From Oceanihabitans sediminis (GTDB lineage Bacteria > Bacteroidota > Bacteroidia > Flavobacteriales > Flavobacteriaceae): a stretch of DNA of 64,000 bases. The notes beneath the pieces are model-generated. The model had not been told where the DNA came from. It saw only the letters and a list, made by a program, of their open reading frames with translations, and did no database searches. Positions 8,867-17,585 of the stretch are shown piece after piece (within the stretch, counting starts at the first letter, position 1; each line of letters starts with the position of its first letter). The stretch is from NCBI RefSeq assembly GCF_003337215.1, contig NZ_QPIG01000001.1, positions 1 to 64,000 on the forward strand, written 5' to 3'. The position numbers and the translations under genes are program-made.

Positions 8867-10561
8867 ATGTCTCAATTATCTGAACAAGAATTAGTACGAA
8901 GAGATAAGTTAGCCAAATTAAGAAATTTAGGCATTAATCCTTATCCTGCAGATTTATATCCTTTAACCCACCTTACAGGTGAAATAAAGAAGAATTTTAA
9001 AGAAGGCGATAAAGTTAAAATAGCTGGGCGTTTAATGTCAAGACGTATTCAAGGTAATGCTAGTTTTGCCGAACTACAAGATAGTGAAGGTAGAATTCAA
9101 GTATACTTTAATAGAGATGAAATATGTCCAGGTGAAGACAAAAGCAAATACAACGACATATATAAAAAATTACTAGATATAGGTGATTTTATTGGTATAG
9201 AAGGAGATTTATTCACCACTAAAGTTGGTCAAAAAAGTGTACGTGTAACAGACTTCACTTTATTAAGTAAATCTTTAAAACCATTACCATTACCAAAAGA
9301 AGATGCAGATGGTAATTTACATGATGCTTTTAACGATCCAGAATTACGTTACAGACAACGTTATGCAGATTTAGTAGTAAACCCAAAAGTAAAAGAGGTT
9401 TTCATTAAGAGAACAAAACTTTTTAACGCAATGCGTAACTTCTTTAACGAAGCGGGTTATTATGAAGTAGAAACTCCAATTTTACAACCTATTCCTGGAG
9501 GAGCAGCTGCTAGACCATTTATAACACACCACAACAGTTTAGATATTCCTTTATACATGCGAATTGCTAATGAGCTTTATCTAAAACGTTTAATTGTTGG
9601 TGGATTTGATGGAGTTTATGAGTTTTCTAAAAACTTCAGAAATGAAGGAATGGACAGAACACATAATCCAGAATTCACTGCCATGGAAGTTTATGTAGCT
9701 TACAAAGACTACAACTGGATGATGGATTTCTGTGAGAAATTGTTAGAACATTGTGCTATTGCAGTAAACGGAACTACAAAGGTTACTTTTGGAGAACATG
9801 AAGTAGATTTTAAAGCTCCTTATGCTAGAGTAACCATGGCCGACTCTATCAAGCATTTCACAGGATTTGATATCACTAGTAAAAGTGAAGATGATATTCG
9901 TGAAGCTGCTAAATCTATGGGTATTGAAGTAGACGATACGATGGGGAAAGGGAAATTGATTGATGAAATTTTTGGTGAAAAATGTGAAGGAAACTATATA
10001 CAACCAACTTTCATTACAAACTACCCAAAAGAAATGAGTCCGTTGTGTAAAGAGCACCGTGACAATCCTGATTTAACAGAGCGTTTTGAATTAATGGTTT
10101 GTGGTAAAGAAATAGCGAATGCTTATTCTGAACTTAACGACCCTATTGATCAACGTGAGCGTTTTGAAGACCAGTTGAAACTTGCTCAAAAAGGAGATGA
10201 CGAAGCTACAGAGTTTATAGATCATGACTTCTTACGTGCTTTAGAGTACGGAATGCCTCCTACATCCGGAATGGGGATTGGTATGGACAGATTACTTATG
10301 TACTTAACCAACAACCAAAGTATTCAAGAGGTATTATTCTTCCCGCAAATGCGTCCGGAGAAAAAAGCTTTAGCTATTAGTGATGAAGCAAAAGAAGTTT
10401 TAAAAATCTTAAAAGACGCTGAAAAATTAGAGCTTACAGATTTAAAATCTAAATCTGGTTTAAGTAATAAGAAATGGGATAAAACCATAAAAGAACTTAC
10501 TAAAAACAATCTAGCTAAAGTAGAGAAAACAGACGAAGGCTTATTTGTTGAAATAGTATAA
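8867..10561 (+). CDS. lysS: Lysyl-tRNA synthetase, class II
   Basis: A 564-residue class II lysyl-tRNA synthetase. The N-terminal OB-fold anticodon-binding domain spans about residues 55-150 (VKIAGRLMSRRIQGNASFAELQD). The catalytic domain follows, with motif 2 around FRNEGMDRTHNPEFTAMEVY and motif 3 around GMPPTSGMGIGMDRLLM. It is longer than the approximately 505-residue E. coli enzyme: the last 60-70 residues, after the normal end near FFPQMRP, form an extra Lys/Leu-rich tail resembling a small helical or winged-helix domain. I believe such tails are common in flavobacterial LysS, but I cannot check this here. A strong terminator follows. Confidence 0.96.
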   Translation: MSQLSEQELVRRDKLAKLRNLGINPYPADLYPLTHLTGEIKKNFKEGDKVKIAGRLMSRRIQGNASFAELQDSEGRIQVYFNRDEICPGEDKSKYNDIYKKLLDIGDFIGIEGDLFTTKVGQKSVRVTDFTLLSKSLKPLPLPKEDADGNLHDAFNDPELRYRQRYADLVVNPKVKEVFIKRTKLFNAMRNFFNEAGYYEVETPILQPIPGGAAARPFITHHNSLDIPLYMRIANELYLKRLIVGGFDGVYEFSKNFRNEGMDRTHNPEFTAMEVYVAYKDYNWMMDFCEKLLEHCAIAVNGTTKVTFGEHEVDFKAPYARVTMADSIKHFTGFDITSKSEDDIREAAKSMGIEVDDTMGKGKLIDEIFGEKCEGNYIQPTFITNYPKEMSPLCKEHRDNPDLTERFELMVCGKEIANAYSELNDPIDQRERFEDQLKLAQKGDDEATEFIDHDFLRALEYGMPPTSGMGIGMDRLLMYLTNNQSIQEVLFFPQMRPEKKALAISDEAKEVLKILKDAEKLELTDLKSKSGLSNKKWDKTIKELTKNNLAKVEKTDEGLFVEIV

Positions 10562-10596
10562 ATTATTATTTCTGCTTTCGCGGAAATCTATATACC

Positions 10597-10630
10597 AAAA
10601 AGGAACTACAGAACGTAGTTCCTTTTTTTT
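10597..10630 (+). terminator. Rho-independent terminator of lysS
   Basis: Stem AAAAAGGAACTAC (10597-10609) with GTAGTTCCTTTTT (10615-10627), a 5-base loop and a long T-run. A small CTTTCGCG palindrome-like word lies just upstream (about 10570-10588) and resembles the REP-like family noted elsewhere. Confidence 0.9.
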
Positions 10631-10687
10631 ATTCTAATTAACTGCTGAAAATATCGTAACTTAATACGGAATTAAATAACTGAAGCT

Positions 10688-11218
10688 ATGAAAAAGATAC
10701 TATATATATTAACGATATTGCTTCTTACCAATATAACTTCAGCCTACGCTCAACAAACTATCAATCAGCAAAAGTCCATTGTAAACTTTCACATTTCCGG
10801 AGGCGTATTCTTTAAAGTAAAAGGGACTTTTACTGGAATGCAAGGTGATTTTAATTTTGATAGCAAGGCAATAGAAAACGCAAACTTTCAAATCTGTATA
10901 GATGCTGAAACAATAAACACAAGCAACAACAAAAGAGACAATCACTTACGTAGTCCTGATTTTTTTGAAACAGAAACATACCCTAAAATTTGTTTCCAAT
11001 CTAAACAGGTAGTAAAATCGGCATCAGGATATACTACTATAGGAAACTTAAGCATTCACGGAGTTACAAAAGAAGTAGAAATTCCTTTTACTTTTGAAAA
11101 TAATATTTTTACAGGAAACCTTACTATCAATAGGTTTGATTATGATATAGGTCTTGATTTTGGAACCTTTCGTGTAGGCAGAGAAGCTTCAGTAACCATA
11201 ACATGTGTTATAGAATAA
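10688..11218 (+). CDS. YceI-family periplasmic protein
   Basis: A 176-residue exported protein with a signal peptide (residues 1-21, ending SAYAQ) followed by a YceI-like lipocalin-fold domain. Typical features are SIVNFHISGGVFFKVKGTF near the start, the central NKRDNHLRSPDFFETETYPK block, and LSIHGVTKEVEIPF. YceI proteins are thought to bind isoprenoid-like lipids in the periplasm; the ligand here is unknown. It stands alone between lysS and an M28 peptidase gene on the same strand. Confidence 0.9.
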   Translation: MKKILYILTILLLTNITSAYAQQTINQQKSIVNFHISGGVFFKVKGTFTGMQGDFNFDSKAIENANFQICIDAETINTSNNKRDNHLRSPDFFETETYPKICFQSKQVVKSASGYTTIGNLSIHGVTKEVEIPFTFENNIFTGNLTINRFDYDIGLDFGTFRVGREASVTITCVIE

Positions 11219-11280
11219 TTAGGTTTCTATTCCCTTTTCTTCTTTAAAACTTTATTCTACTTTAGCGAAAAATTCCCTCC

Positions 11281-12438
11281 ATGAAACCTTTTATCACAAA
11301 ATACTTTTTTCTTTTTTTTATTAGCATAACATCTTATGCGCAAAACCATAATACCTATTACCAAAGCGTAGTTGATAATGTTTCTGCTTCAAATATTCTT
11401 GCCGATTTAACAAGTTTTGAAAACTTCGGCACTAAAAGAGTGGGTACAACTGCATTAACAAATACAGAAAACTGGATTACTTCTCGTTATCAAAATTTGG
11501 GTTATACAGACATTGAACTACAACCCTTTTCATATAATAGAGGTACAAGCAACAATATCATCGTAACAAAAACTGGAACCGTTTATCCAAACACATATAT
11601 AATTATAGACGCACATTACGACACTTTAAATGGCCCAGGAACAAATGACAATGGAAGTGGCACCGTTTTATTATTAGAGCTTGCAAGACTTTTAAAAGAT
11701 GTAAATACCGAATACTCTATAAAATTCGTTCATTTTAGTGGTGAAGAAGACGGACTTATAGGAAGTCAGTATTACGTTGACAATACGGTATCTCCTCAAA
11801 ATTTAGATATTAGATTGGTATTTAATATCGATCAAGTTGGCGGTGTAAGCAATCAAACAAACAATAGCATTACTTGCGAAGAAGACAGAAGTTCTCCAAC
11901 CGGAAACAATAGTGCTTCATCTGCAATGACGAGTATTTTGGCGAATTGCATAGAATTGTATTCTAATTTAACAACGCAATTATCCTATGCATACGGATCC
12001 GATTATGTTCCTTTTCAATATAACGGAGAAGTAATAACAGGCTTATATGAAGCTAATGAATCTCAATACAGTCATACTGCTTCAGATGTTTTATCCAACA
12101 TGGATCCTAATTATTTATATGAAGTAACCAAAGGCTCTCTAGGTGCATTATTAGAATTTGCAGTTAGCTCAGAAACTTTAAGCATTTCACAAAACGATAA
12201 GGAAACTTTTAAATTGTATCCAAACCCTAGTAGTAACGGAATCGTATATTTAAGCAGTAATGCTTCATTAAATAATAGCAGTATAAAAATTTATGACGTA
12301 TTAGGAAAAGAAGTTTTTAGTAAATCGAATTTACAAAACCTAGAAAGACTTCATCTGAAAAAGTTACAAAAAGGCGTATATATTGCCGTTATAAAAAACA
12401 AGCATACTAGCATTACAAAGAAATTAATTTTGAATTAG
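11281..12438 (+). CDS. Secreted M28-family zinc peptidase, T9SS cargo
   Basis: A 385-residue secreted aminopeptidase-type enzyme. A signal peptide (residues 1-20, ending TSYA before Q) is followed by an M28 catalytic domain. Visible metal and active-site motifs are the His-Asp of IIIDAHYDT, GTNDNGSGT, the Glu-Glu of HFSGEEDGLIGS, the Asp of NIDQVGG, and a late His in QYSHTASDVLSN. From about residue 310 the protein has a T9SS type A sorting domain (FKLYPNPSSNG ... KIYDVLGKEVF ... LQKGVYIAVIKN), so it is predicted to cross the outer membrane by the type IX system. It probably degrades extracellular peptides. A bidirectional terminator separates it from the converging M49-like gene. Confidence 0.92.
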   Translation: MKPFITKYFFLFFISITSYAQNHNTYYQSVVDNVSASNILADLTSFENFGTKRVGTTALTNTENWITSRYQNLGYTDIELQPFSYNRGTSNNIIVTKTGTVYPNTYIIIDAHYDTLNGPGTNDNGSGTVLLLELARLLKDVNTEYSIKFVHFSGEEDGLIGSQYYVDNTVSPQNLDIRLVFNIDQVGGVSNQTNNSITCEEDRSSPTGNNSASSAMTSILANCIELYSNLTTQLSYAYGSDYVPFQYNGEVITGLYEANESQYSHTASDVLSNMDPNYLYEVTKGSLGALLEFAVSSETLSISQNDKETFKLYPNPSSNGIVYLSSNASLNNSSIKIYDVLGKEVFSKSNLQNLERLHLKKLQKGVYIAVIKNKHTSITKKLILN

Positions 12439-12465
12439 AACGATATTTCAAATTGAATCATCAAT

Positions 12466-12502
12466 AAAAAAAGGCTTCCTATATAACTCGGAAGCCTTTT
12501 TT
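12466..12502. terminator. Bidirectional terminator
   Basis: A perfect 13-bp stem, AAAAAAGGCTTCC (12467-12479) with GGAAGCCTTTTTT (12490-12502), between two converging genes. The A-run on the left serves the minus-strand gene and the T-run on the right serves the plus-strand gene. Confidence 0.9.
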
Positions 12503-12522
12503 ATTTTATAAAATGGATACTT

Positions 12523-14163
12523 CTATAATCCTAGCACCTCTTTTCCTTGTTCAAAAACGACATCTACTGGAATATTAGCAGAGCTTAATTTATCTAAATC
12601 AGCTTGTAATTCTTCATAAATCATTCCTTTTTCAGCTACTAATTTTGCTACTCCATCATAATCTCCATTTCCTTGAAGCGTCAAGATAAGCTTAGATAAA
12701 TCTTTCATAGCAGTTTCCATCTTATCAAAATTAACTTTAAAAGTACCATCTTCATTTTGACTAAAAGCACCTTGTTCTTTAAAGAAATTAAAGCGAATCA
12801 TATTGGCTTTTCCGTGAGCAGAAGAAGCTCCAAAACGTACTGATCTAAAAATACCAGCCATAAAAGTCACCATATTATCTTTTATATCTTCCTTCAATTC
12901 TCCTTTTGCATGCAACTGTTGAATCATATATAAACCAAGAATATCTGCCTTTCCTTCTTCTAGAGCACTTGCGTGTTCTTTTAATGCTTCACGAACAGTT
13001 CCTTTTCCGTTGATAGTATTTTTAATTCCTAGTCCGTGAGCAACTTCGTGAAACATAGTGTTTGCGAAAAATGCATCAAAAGTTACGTGTTTACGTTGAC
13101 TTTCATCAATTAAAACATCTGAAATAGGTAACACAATTTTATCGAATTTTGCCTGCATAGCGTTCTTCAACTGCAATCTTCTTGTTCCTTTTTGCAGTTG
13201 AACTTCTTCGTCATTTGGTAAATTAATAGCAATTGTTTTTCCTCCCGAATTACAATCGCCTGCATAATACACCACATCGTATGCATTTAAATCGCTATCT
13301 GTTCCAGGAGTTTCTTTTTTATACGCTGCATCTACCGGAAGTCCTTTTTGTAATTCTGGTAAATAGGCAGAAAATTTTGCTAAACGTTCGCTCCATTCTT
13401 GATCTTTAATAAGTACATAACCCTCATGAGCAGCTTTATTTCCAAAAAGTTGATCTTCATAAGTTTCAATCGGGCCAATTACAATATCCAAAGTATTTGT
13501 TTTCATATCCATCCAAGCCAAATCACTTGCTTGATACTCGTCATTAAGTAATGCGGCAGCACGTAACTCAAGGTAATTTTTTAAACCTGCATCATCTGCA
13601 AGTTTTGAAGCTTCTAATAATAAATCTGAAACTTCTTTTACTTCCGTTTTAAACTTCTCGTGGTAAGGAATGGTATATAATTTTCCGTTTTCATCTCTAC
13701 GAACAAAATTATAAATACTAGATTTATCTTCCATTTCGGCAGAAGCAAACTCTTCTTTAGTCATATTTTTTGGATAAAAATTTGCTCCGTCTGGCTTTTC
13801 ACCTACCCCATCTACAAAGGCTTTGTTTCCGTTTAATCGGTCCCATGGTCCGTAATTAATTTCTACAAACTTCTTTGTGTCTTCATCTGTGATACCATTT
13901 AATAACGCATCTTTATCTCCATAAGCTTCATACCAAAATAAATCGTTCATTTTGTTAGCCGCATCTATTAAAAGAGGAAGCATTTTTCGTTCGTTGTCTG
14001 TTAAAGAGCTTAAATCTGCCGATAGTTTTACTGGCACATACTTGTTTAAATTCTGTTGCATTTCCGTAGGTTTTACATCTTCTGTTACAAGAACTTTTTT
14101 CCCTTGCTCTTTACAAGAAAAAGCAAAAACTGTTGTCATTAAAAGGATTGCTATTCGTTTCAT
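12523..14163 (-). CDS. M49-like zinc peptidase lipoprotein (DPP III-like)
   Basis: A 546-residue predicted lipoprotein (MKRIAILLMTTVFAFSC, lipobox Cys 17). The C-terminal half has MFHEVAHGLG and, about 30 residues later, HASALEEGKADILGLY. That pairing of an HExxH helix with an EExxAD helix is the arrangement of dipeptidyl-peptidase III (family M49). Classical M49 enzymes have a six-residue HExxGH; this protein has the five-residue HEVAH. It is also shorter than the roughly 700-residue eukaryotic enzymes. Such proteins are sometimes labelled Zn-dependent hydrolase. It probably cuts peptides at the cell envelope. A TATCTTTG box lies 26 bases upstream of the ATG. Confidence 0.75.
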   Translation of the reverse strand: MKRIAILLMTTVFAFSCKEQGKKVLVTEDVKPTEMQQNLNKYVPVKLSADLSSLTDNERKMLPLLIDAANKMNDLFWYEAYGDKDALLNGITDEDTKKFVEINYGPWDRLNGNKAFVDGVGEKPDGANFYPKNMTKEEFASAEMEDKSSIYNFVRRDENGKLYTIPYHEKFKTEVKEVSDLLLEASKLADDAGLKNYLELRAAALLNDEYQASDLAWMDMKTNTLDIVIGPIETYEDQLFGNKAAHEGYVLIKDQEWSERLAKFSAYLPELQKGLPVDAAYKKETPGTDSDLNAYDVVYYAGDCNSGGKTIAINLPNDEEVQLQKGTRRLQLKNAMQAKFDKIVLPISDVLIDESQRKHVTFDAFFANTMFHEVAHGLGIKNTINGKGTVREALKEHASALEEGKADILGLYMIQQLHAKGELKEDIKDNMVTFMAGIFRSVRFGASSAHGKANMIRFNFFKEQGAFSQNEDGTFKVNFDKMETAMKDLSKLILTLQGNGDYDGVAKLVAEKGMIYEELQADLDKLSSANIPVDVVFEQGKEVLGL

Positions 14164-14188
14164 TATCTTAGTGTTTTAGTTATCTTTA

Positions 14189-14196
14189 CAAAGATA
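14189..14196 (-). promoter_or_regulatory. Putative -7 box for the M49-like gene
   Basis: The minus strand reads TATCTTTG (TAnnTTTG match), 26 bases before the ATG at 14163. A TTG lies 13 bases upstream of it, shorter than usual spacing. Confidence 0.45.
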
Positions 14197-14264
14197 GCCA
14201 AATAGTTAGCAACCTTATAAACTATAAATGGCCTATAATTACTAATCATTTAAAATTTATACTT

Positions 14265-14804
14265 ATGAAAAAATATCATATACTTCTCGGCTTATTCCTT
14301 ACCTTATTTATAATGAATTGCGAAGGACCAGCAGGACCTCCTGGAGCAAACGGTTATGACGGACAAGACGGTATTGACGGTTCTATATTTGAAGCTCCTG
14401 TTTTTGAAATTGACGTTGACTTAGCACCAGACCCAAACACGAATACTTATTCTTTTAGAGAAACCTTCTCTGCACATGGCATTCAACTTTATAATAACGA
14501 TGCGATTTTGGTGTATAGATTAGAGGAAGTAGATAACGGACTAGACGTTTGGCGACAATTACCGCAACCTTTTATTACCGATTTAGGTTTGATGTTTTAT
14601 AATTTCGACTTTACACAGTTGGATTATACCATTTATTTAGAACCAGATTTTGATGCGAATGCTGTATCACAAAACATGGTAACAAATCAAATATTTAGAG
14701 TGCTAATTATTCCTGCTGAAGTAAGTTTATCTGACACAGACAAGTCTATAGATAATGTCATGAAAGCTATAGGAGCTACTGAGGAAGACGTCATTCGCTT
14801 TTAA
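14265..14804 (+). CDS. Short collagen-like lipoprotein
   Basis: A 179-residue predicted lipoprotein (signal ending FIMNC, Cys 19). Directly after the lipid-anchored Cys come about seven Gly-X-Y triplets (GPAGPPGANGYDGQDGIDG), a miniature collagen-like stretch. A globular, acidic domain of about 140 residues follows, with no family I recognise. Proteins of this layout occur in flavobacteria and are presumably surface- or periplasm-exposed. Function unknown. It is divergent from the M49-like gene. Confidence 0.65.
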   Translation: MKKYHILLGLFLTLFIMNCEGPAGPPGANGYDGQDGIDGSIFEAPVFEIDVDLAPDPNTNTYSFRETFSAHGIQLYNNDAILVYRLEEVDNGLDVWRQLPQPFITDLGLMFYNFDFTQLDYTIYLEPDFDANAVSQNMVTNQIFRVLIIPAEVSLSDTDKSIDNVMKAIGATEEDVIRF

Positions 14805-14841
14805 AAAAATACGCCTTTCAGACTACACTTCACAGTCGAAT

Positions 14842-14870
14842 ACTCGCTAACAGAAACGTTAATAGCGAGT
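14842..14870. repeat. Inverted repeat between two small genes
   Basis: Arms ACTCGCTA (14842-14849) and TAGCGAGT (14863-14870) are perfectly complementary with a 13-base loop. No T-run follows on the plus strand, so it is not a standard terminator. It may be an operator or an RNA stem; this cannot be decided here. Confidence 0.45.
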
Positions 14871-14944
14871 TAAAAAGGTTTCTTGCTTTAAACCATTAGC
14901 CAATTACAAAGTCAAAGAAATAACAAACATTAAAAAATATAGTT

Positions 14945-15412
14945 ATGAAGAAATTAATAATAGTAACATTAGCTTTTGTAAGTATTCAACTATCTGCCCA
15001 AGAGCGAAAAGCAATGAAAGCAGATGTATCGGCAGAAGAATTTGCCCAGTTACAAACTAAAAAAATGGTTTTAGCCTTAGATTTAACCGAAGAACAGCAA
15101 AAAGAAATTTCTAAAATTCATTTAGAAAATGCTAAAGTTAGAAAAGCTGAAATGGAAACTAGAAAGCTTAGAAAAAATGCTGAAGAAAAGCCTACTAAGG
15201 AAGAAATTCTTAAAATGAAGAACAATCGTTTAGATGCTCAAATTGCAACCAAGCAAAAGTTGAAAAGTATTTTAAGCGCGGAACAATATGAAAAGTGGGA
15301 AAAGCTTCAATCTGAGAAAAGAAATAAAGCAGGGAAAAGAAAAATGATTTCTAAAAAGAAACGAATGCATAAAGGAGAAGATAAGTCTAGCTTAAAAAAG
15401 CATCAGAAATAA
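14945..15412 (+). CDS. Exported Spy/DUF4890-like basic protein
   Basis: A 155-residue protein with a signal peptide (residues 1-18, ending LSAQ) and a strongly helical, Lys/Glu-rich body. Two motifs, DLTEEQQKEI and ILSAEQYEKW, resemble the LTxxQ signature of periplasmic Spy/CpxP-type chaperones, and the layout matches the Bacteroidota DUF4890-like family. The C-terminus is very basic (KRKMISKKKRMHKG). It may be a periplasmic chaperone or metal-stress protein, by family resemblance only. A second small protein of similar style lies at 27506-27853. Confidence 0.65.
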   Translation: MKKLIIVTLAFVSIQLSAQERKAMKADVSAEEFAQLQTKKMVLALDLTEEQQKEISKIHLENAKVRKAEMETRKLRKNAEEKPTKEEILKMKNNRLDAQIATKQKLKSILSAEQYEKWEKLQSEKRNKAGKRKMISKKKRMHKGEDKSSLKKHQK

Positions 15413-15435
15413 TCGGATTCGAAATTAGTCTAATT

Positions 15436-15475
15436 AAAAAAAGCTCCTCAAGAAGTTTCTTGAGGAGCTTTTTTA
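15436..15475. terminator. Bidirectional terminator
   Basis: A long perfect stem, AAGCTCCTCAAGA (15441-15453) with TCTTGAGGAGCTT (15458-15470), flanked by an A-run and a T-run. It serves the Spy-like gene and the converging hemL. Confidence 0.92.
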
Positions 15476-15476
15476 T

Positions 15477-16763
15477 TTATAAGGTTTTTGCAACTGCATC
15501 TACCGCTGCAATGGTTTTATCTAAATCTTCATAGCTTAAAGCATCTGTTATAAACCAAGTTTCAAAAGCACTTGGTGCTATATAAACGCCATTATCTAAC
15601 ATACCATGGAAGAATTTTTTAAATGTTTCGTTATTACCTTTAGCCGCTGTTTCAAAATCTACAACAGCACCTTCATCAAAATGAACAGAAATCATTGACC
15701 CCACTCTATTTATAGTGTGAGTAATATTATTTTTTGTTAAAGCTTCTACTATACCGTTATGTAAATAAGCTGTTTTTTCTTCTAAACGAGTATAAATTTC
15801 CGAATCTTTATTTAATTCCTGTAGCATCGCTAATCCAGCAGCCATTGCTAATGGGTTTCCACTTAAAGTTCCTGCTTGATATACTGGACCTAAAGGAGCT
15901 AAATGACTCATAATTTCTTTATTTGCAGCAAATGCTCCAACTGGTAAACCTCCACCAATTACTTTTCCGAAGCAAACAATATCTGCTTTCATATTAAAAA
16001 GCTCTTGAGCTCCTCCTTTTGCAAGGCGGAAACCTGTCATAACCTCATCAAAAATTAAAAGAATATCATTAGCATCACATACTTCTCTTAATTGCTTTAG
16101 AAAATCATTCTGTGGTGGAATACACCCCATATTACCAGCAACTGGCTCTAGAATAATACAAGCTATTTCGCCTTTGTTGGCTTCTATAATTTGCTTTACA
16201 TTTTCAATATCATTGTATCTAGCAAGCAAAGTATCTTTTGCTGTTCCTTGTGTAACTCCCGGACTATTAGGAGCTCCAAAAGTTACGGCTCCGCTTCCCG
16301 CTTGAATTAAAAACGAATCGCTATGCCCATGATAACAACCAGCAAATTTGATGATTTTATCTTTTCCGGTATAACCTCTTGCTAATCTAACCGCACTCAT
16401 ACATGCTTCGGTTCCTGAGTTCACAAAACGAATCATATCTATATTTGGAACCATAGAAACTGCTAATTCTGCAATTTGTGTTTCAATTTCTGTTGGTGTT
16501 CCAAAGGAAGTTCCCTTTTTGGTTTTCTCTACAACCGCATCTACAACCGGCTTATATGCGTGCCCTAAAATCATAGGACCCCAGGAATTTATATAGTCTA
16601 TATATTTATTATTGTCTTCATCTACTAAGTAAGCTCCTTTAGCCTCTTTAATAAATATTGGAGTTCCTCCTACTGCTTTAAAAGCTCTAACAGGGGAATT
16701 TACACCTCCAGGAATTACTTTTTCTGCTTGTGCAAATAATGCACTACTACGTGTATAGTTCAT
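15477..16763 (-). CDS. hemL: Glutamate-1-semialdehyde 2,1-aminomutase
   Basis: A 428-residue PLP enzyme that converts glutamate-1-semialdehyde to 5-aminolevulinate in C5 haem biosynthesis. The block [10 protein letters not shown] near the N-terminus and the cofactor Lys in [15 protein letters not shown] (about residue 268) are diagnostic. FDEVMTGFR holds the Asp that contacts the PLP pyridine nitrogen. Length matches the family. The gene begins 6 bases after the stop codon of the LysM glucosaminidase on the same strand, so the two are probably co-transcribed with the ACC-deaminase-like gene upstream. Confidence 0.96.
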   Translation of the reverse strand: MNYTRSSALFAQAEKVIPGGVNSPVRAFKAVGGTPIFIKEAKGAYLVDEDNNKYIDYINSWGPMILGHAYKPVVDAVVEKTKKGTSFGTPTEIETQIAELAVSMVPNIDMIRFVNSGTEACMSAVRLARGYTGKDKIIKFAGCYHGHSDSFLIQAGSGAVTFGAPNSPGVTQGTAKDTLLARYNDIENVKQIIEANKGEIACIILEPVAGNMGCIPPQNDFLKQLREVCDANDILLIFDEVMTGFRLAKGGAQELFNMKADIVCFGKVIGGGLPVGAFAANKEIMSHLAPLGPVYQAGTLSGNPLAMAAGLAMLQELNKDSEIYTRLEEKTAYLHNGIVEALTKNNITHTINRVGSMISVHFDEGAVVDFETAAKGNNETFKKFFHGMLDNGVYIAPSAFETWFITDALSYEDLDKTIAAVDAVAKTL

Positions 16764-16769
16764 AATATA

Positions 16770-17585
16770 TTAATAATCTTTTGGCATTGGTTTTACAAAA
16801 AGTACTTGACCAATATGAATATCTGTTCCTTCTAATCCGTTTAATTCTTGAAGGTCTTTTACAGAAATATTAAACTTTCTTGAAATAGAATATAAGGTAT
16901 CGCCTTTGGCAACGGTATGCTTATCATTATTGATTAAAGACTTCCCTAAAACCTCAGCATCTAATTTGTATAATTGATAACGCTCAATTAAACTAATAAG
17001 CTTGTCTGGATATTTTCTGTCGGTTGCATAACCAGCTGCTCGTAATTCTTTTGCCCATCCTTTATAATCGTCTTGTTCTAATTCGAATAACTTACTGTAT
17101 CGTTTTCTTTCGGTTAAGAATAAAGAATGATCTCTAAAAGAATATTTAGAGTTATTATATTTTCTGAAGCACTCCTGCAAAGCATCATCATCATGGTAAA
17201 TTCTAGCTCCTGTCCATTCGTGACATTTAATTCCGAAGTGATTATTTGCTTCTACCGAAAGTCTTCCTCTTCCAGAACCAGACTCTAAAATTCCCTGAGC
17301 AATAGTGATACTTGCAGGAATTTTATATTTACGCATTTCGTCTTTTGCTATATCGCTATATATGGCAATATATTCTTCTGTAGGATTTGCATATACTTCT
17401 GGAATATGAGCTGGAGCTTCATCTGTTTTTGGAGTTTCTTCTTTAGGAGATACTTTTGGAGTTCTATCTACTTTAACCGTTCTGTCTTTTGTAGTTCTTT
17501 TTTTAGTAACTACTTTTTTACTAGAACCACAACTAAAAGCAAATAGCAATAAAAAGCATATAACAAATACTTTCTTCATTTTCAT
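16770..17585 (-). CDS. Glucosaminidase-LysM lipoprotein (peptidoglycan hydrolase)
   Basis: A predicted lipoprotein of about 271 residues. The N-terminus MKMKKVFVICFLLLFAFSC gives a lipobox, followed by a basic Thr/Lys-rich linker. A glucosaminidase domain of the FlgJ/AcmA type follows (ITIAQGILESGSGRGRL with the catalytic Glu, NNHFGIKCHEW), then one LysM domain near the end (HTVAKGDTLYSISRKFNIS). It should cleave cell-wall glycan. The frame opens 4 codons earlier at 17597, but the ATG at 17585 overlaps the stop of the upstream gene as TAATG, a typical translational coupling, so I prefer it. An ATG two codons later is also possible. Confidence 0.9.
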   Translation of the reverse strand: MKMKKVFVICFLLLFAFSCGSSKKVVTKKRTTKDRTVKVDRTPKVSPKEETPKTDEAPAHIPEVYANPTEEYIAIYSDIAKDEMRKYKIPASITIAQGILESGSGRGRLSVEANNHFGIKCHEWTGARIYHDDDALQECFRKYNNSKYSFRDHSLFLTERKRYSKLFELEQDDYKGWAKELRAAGYATDRKYPDKLISLIERYQLYKLDAEVLGKSLINNDKHTVAKGDTLYSISRKFNISVKDLQELNGLEGTDIHIGQVLFVKPMPKDY

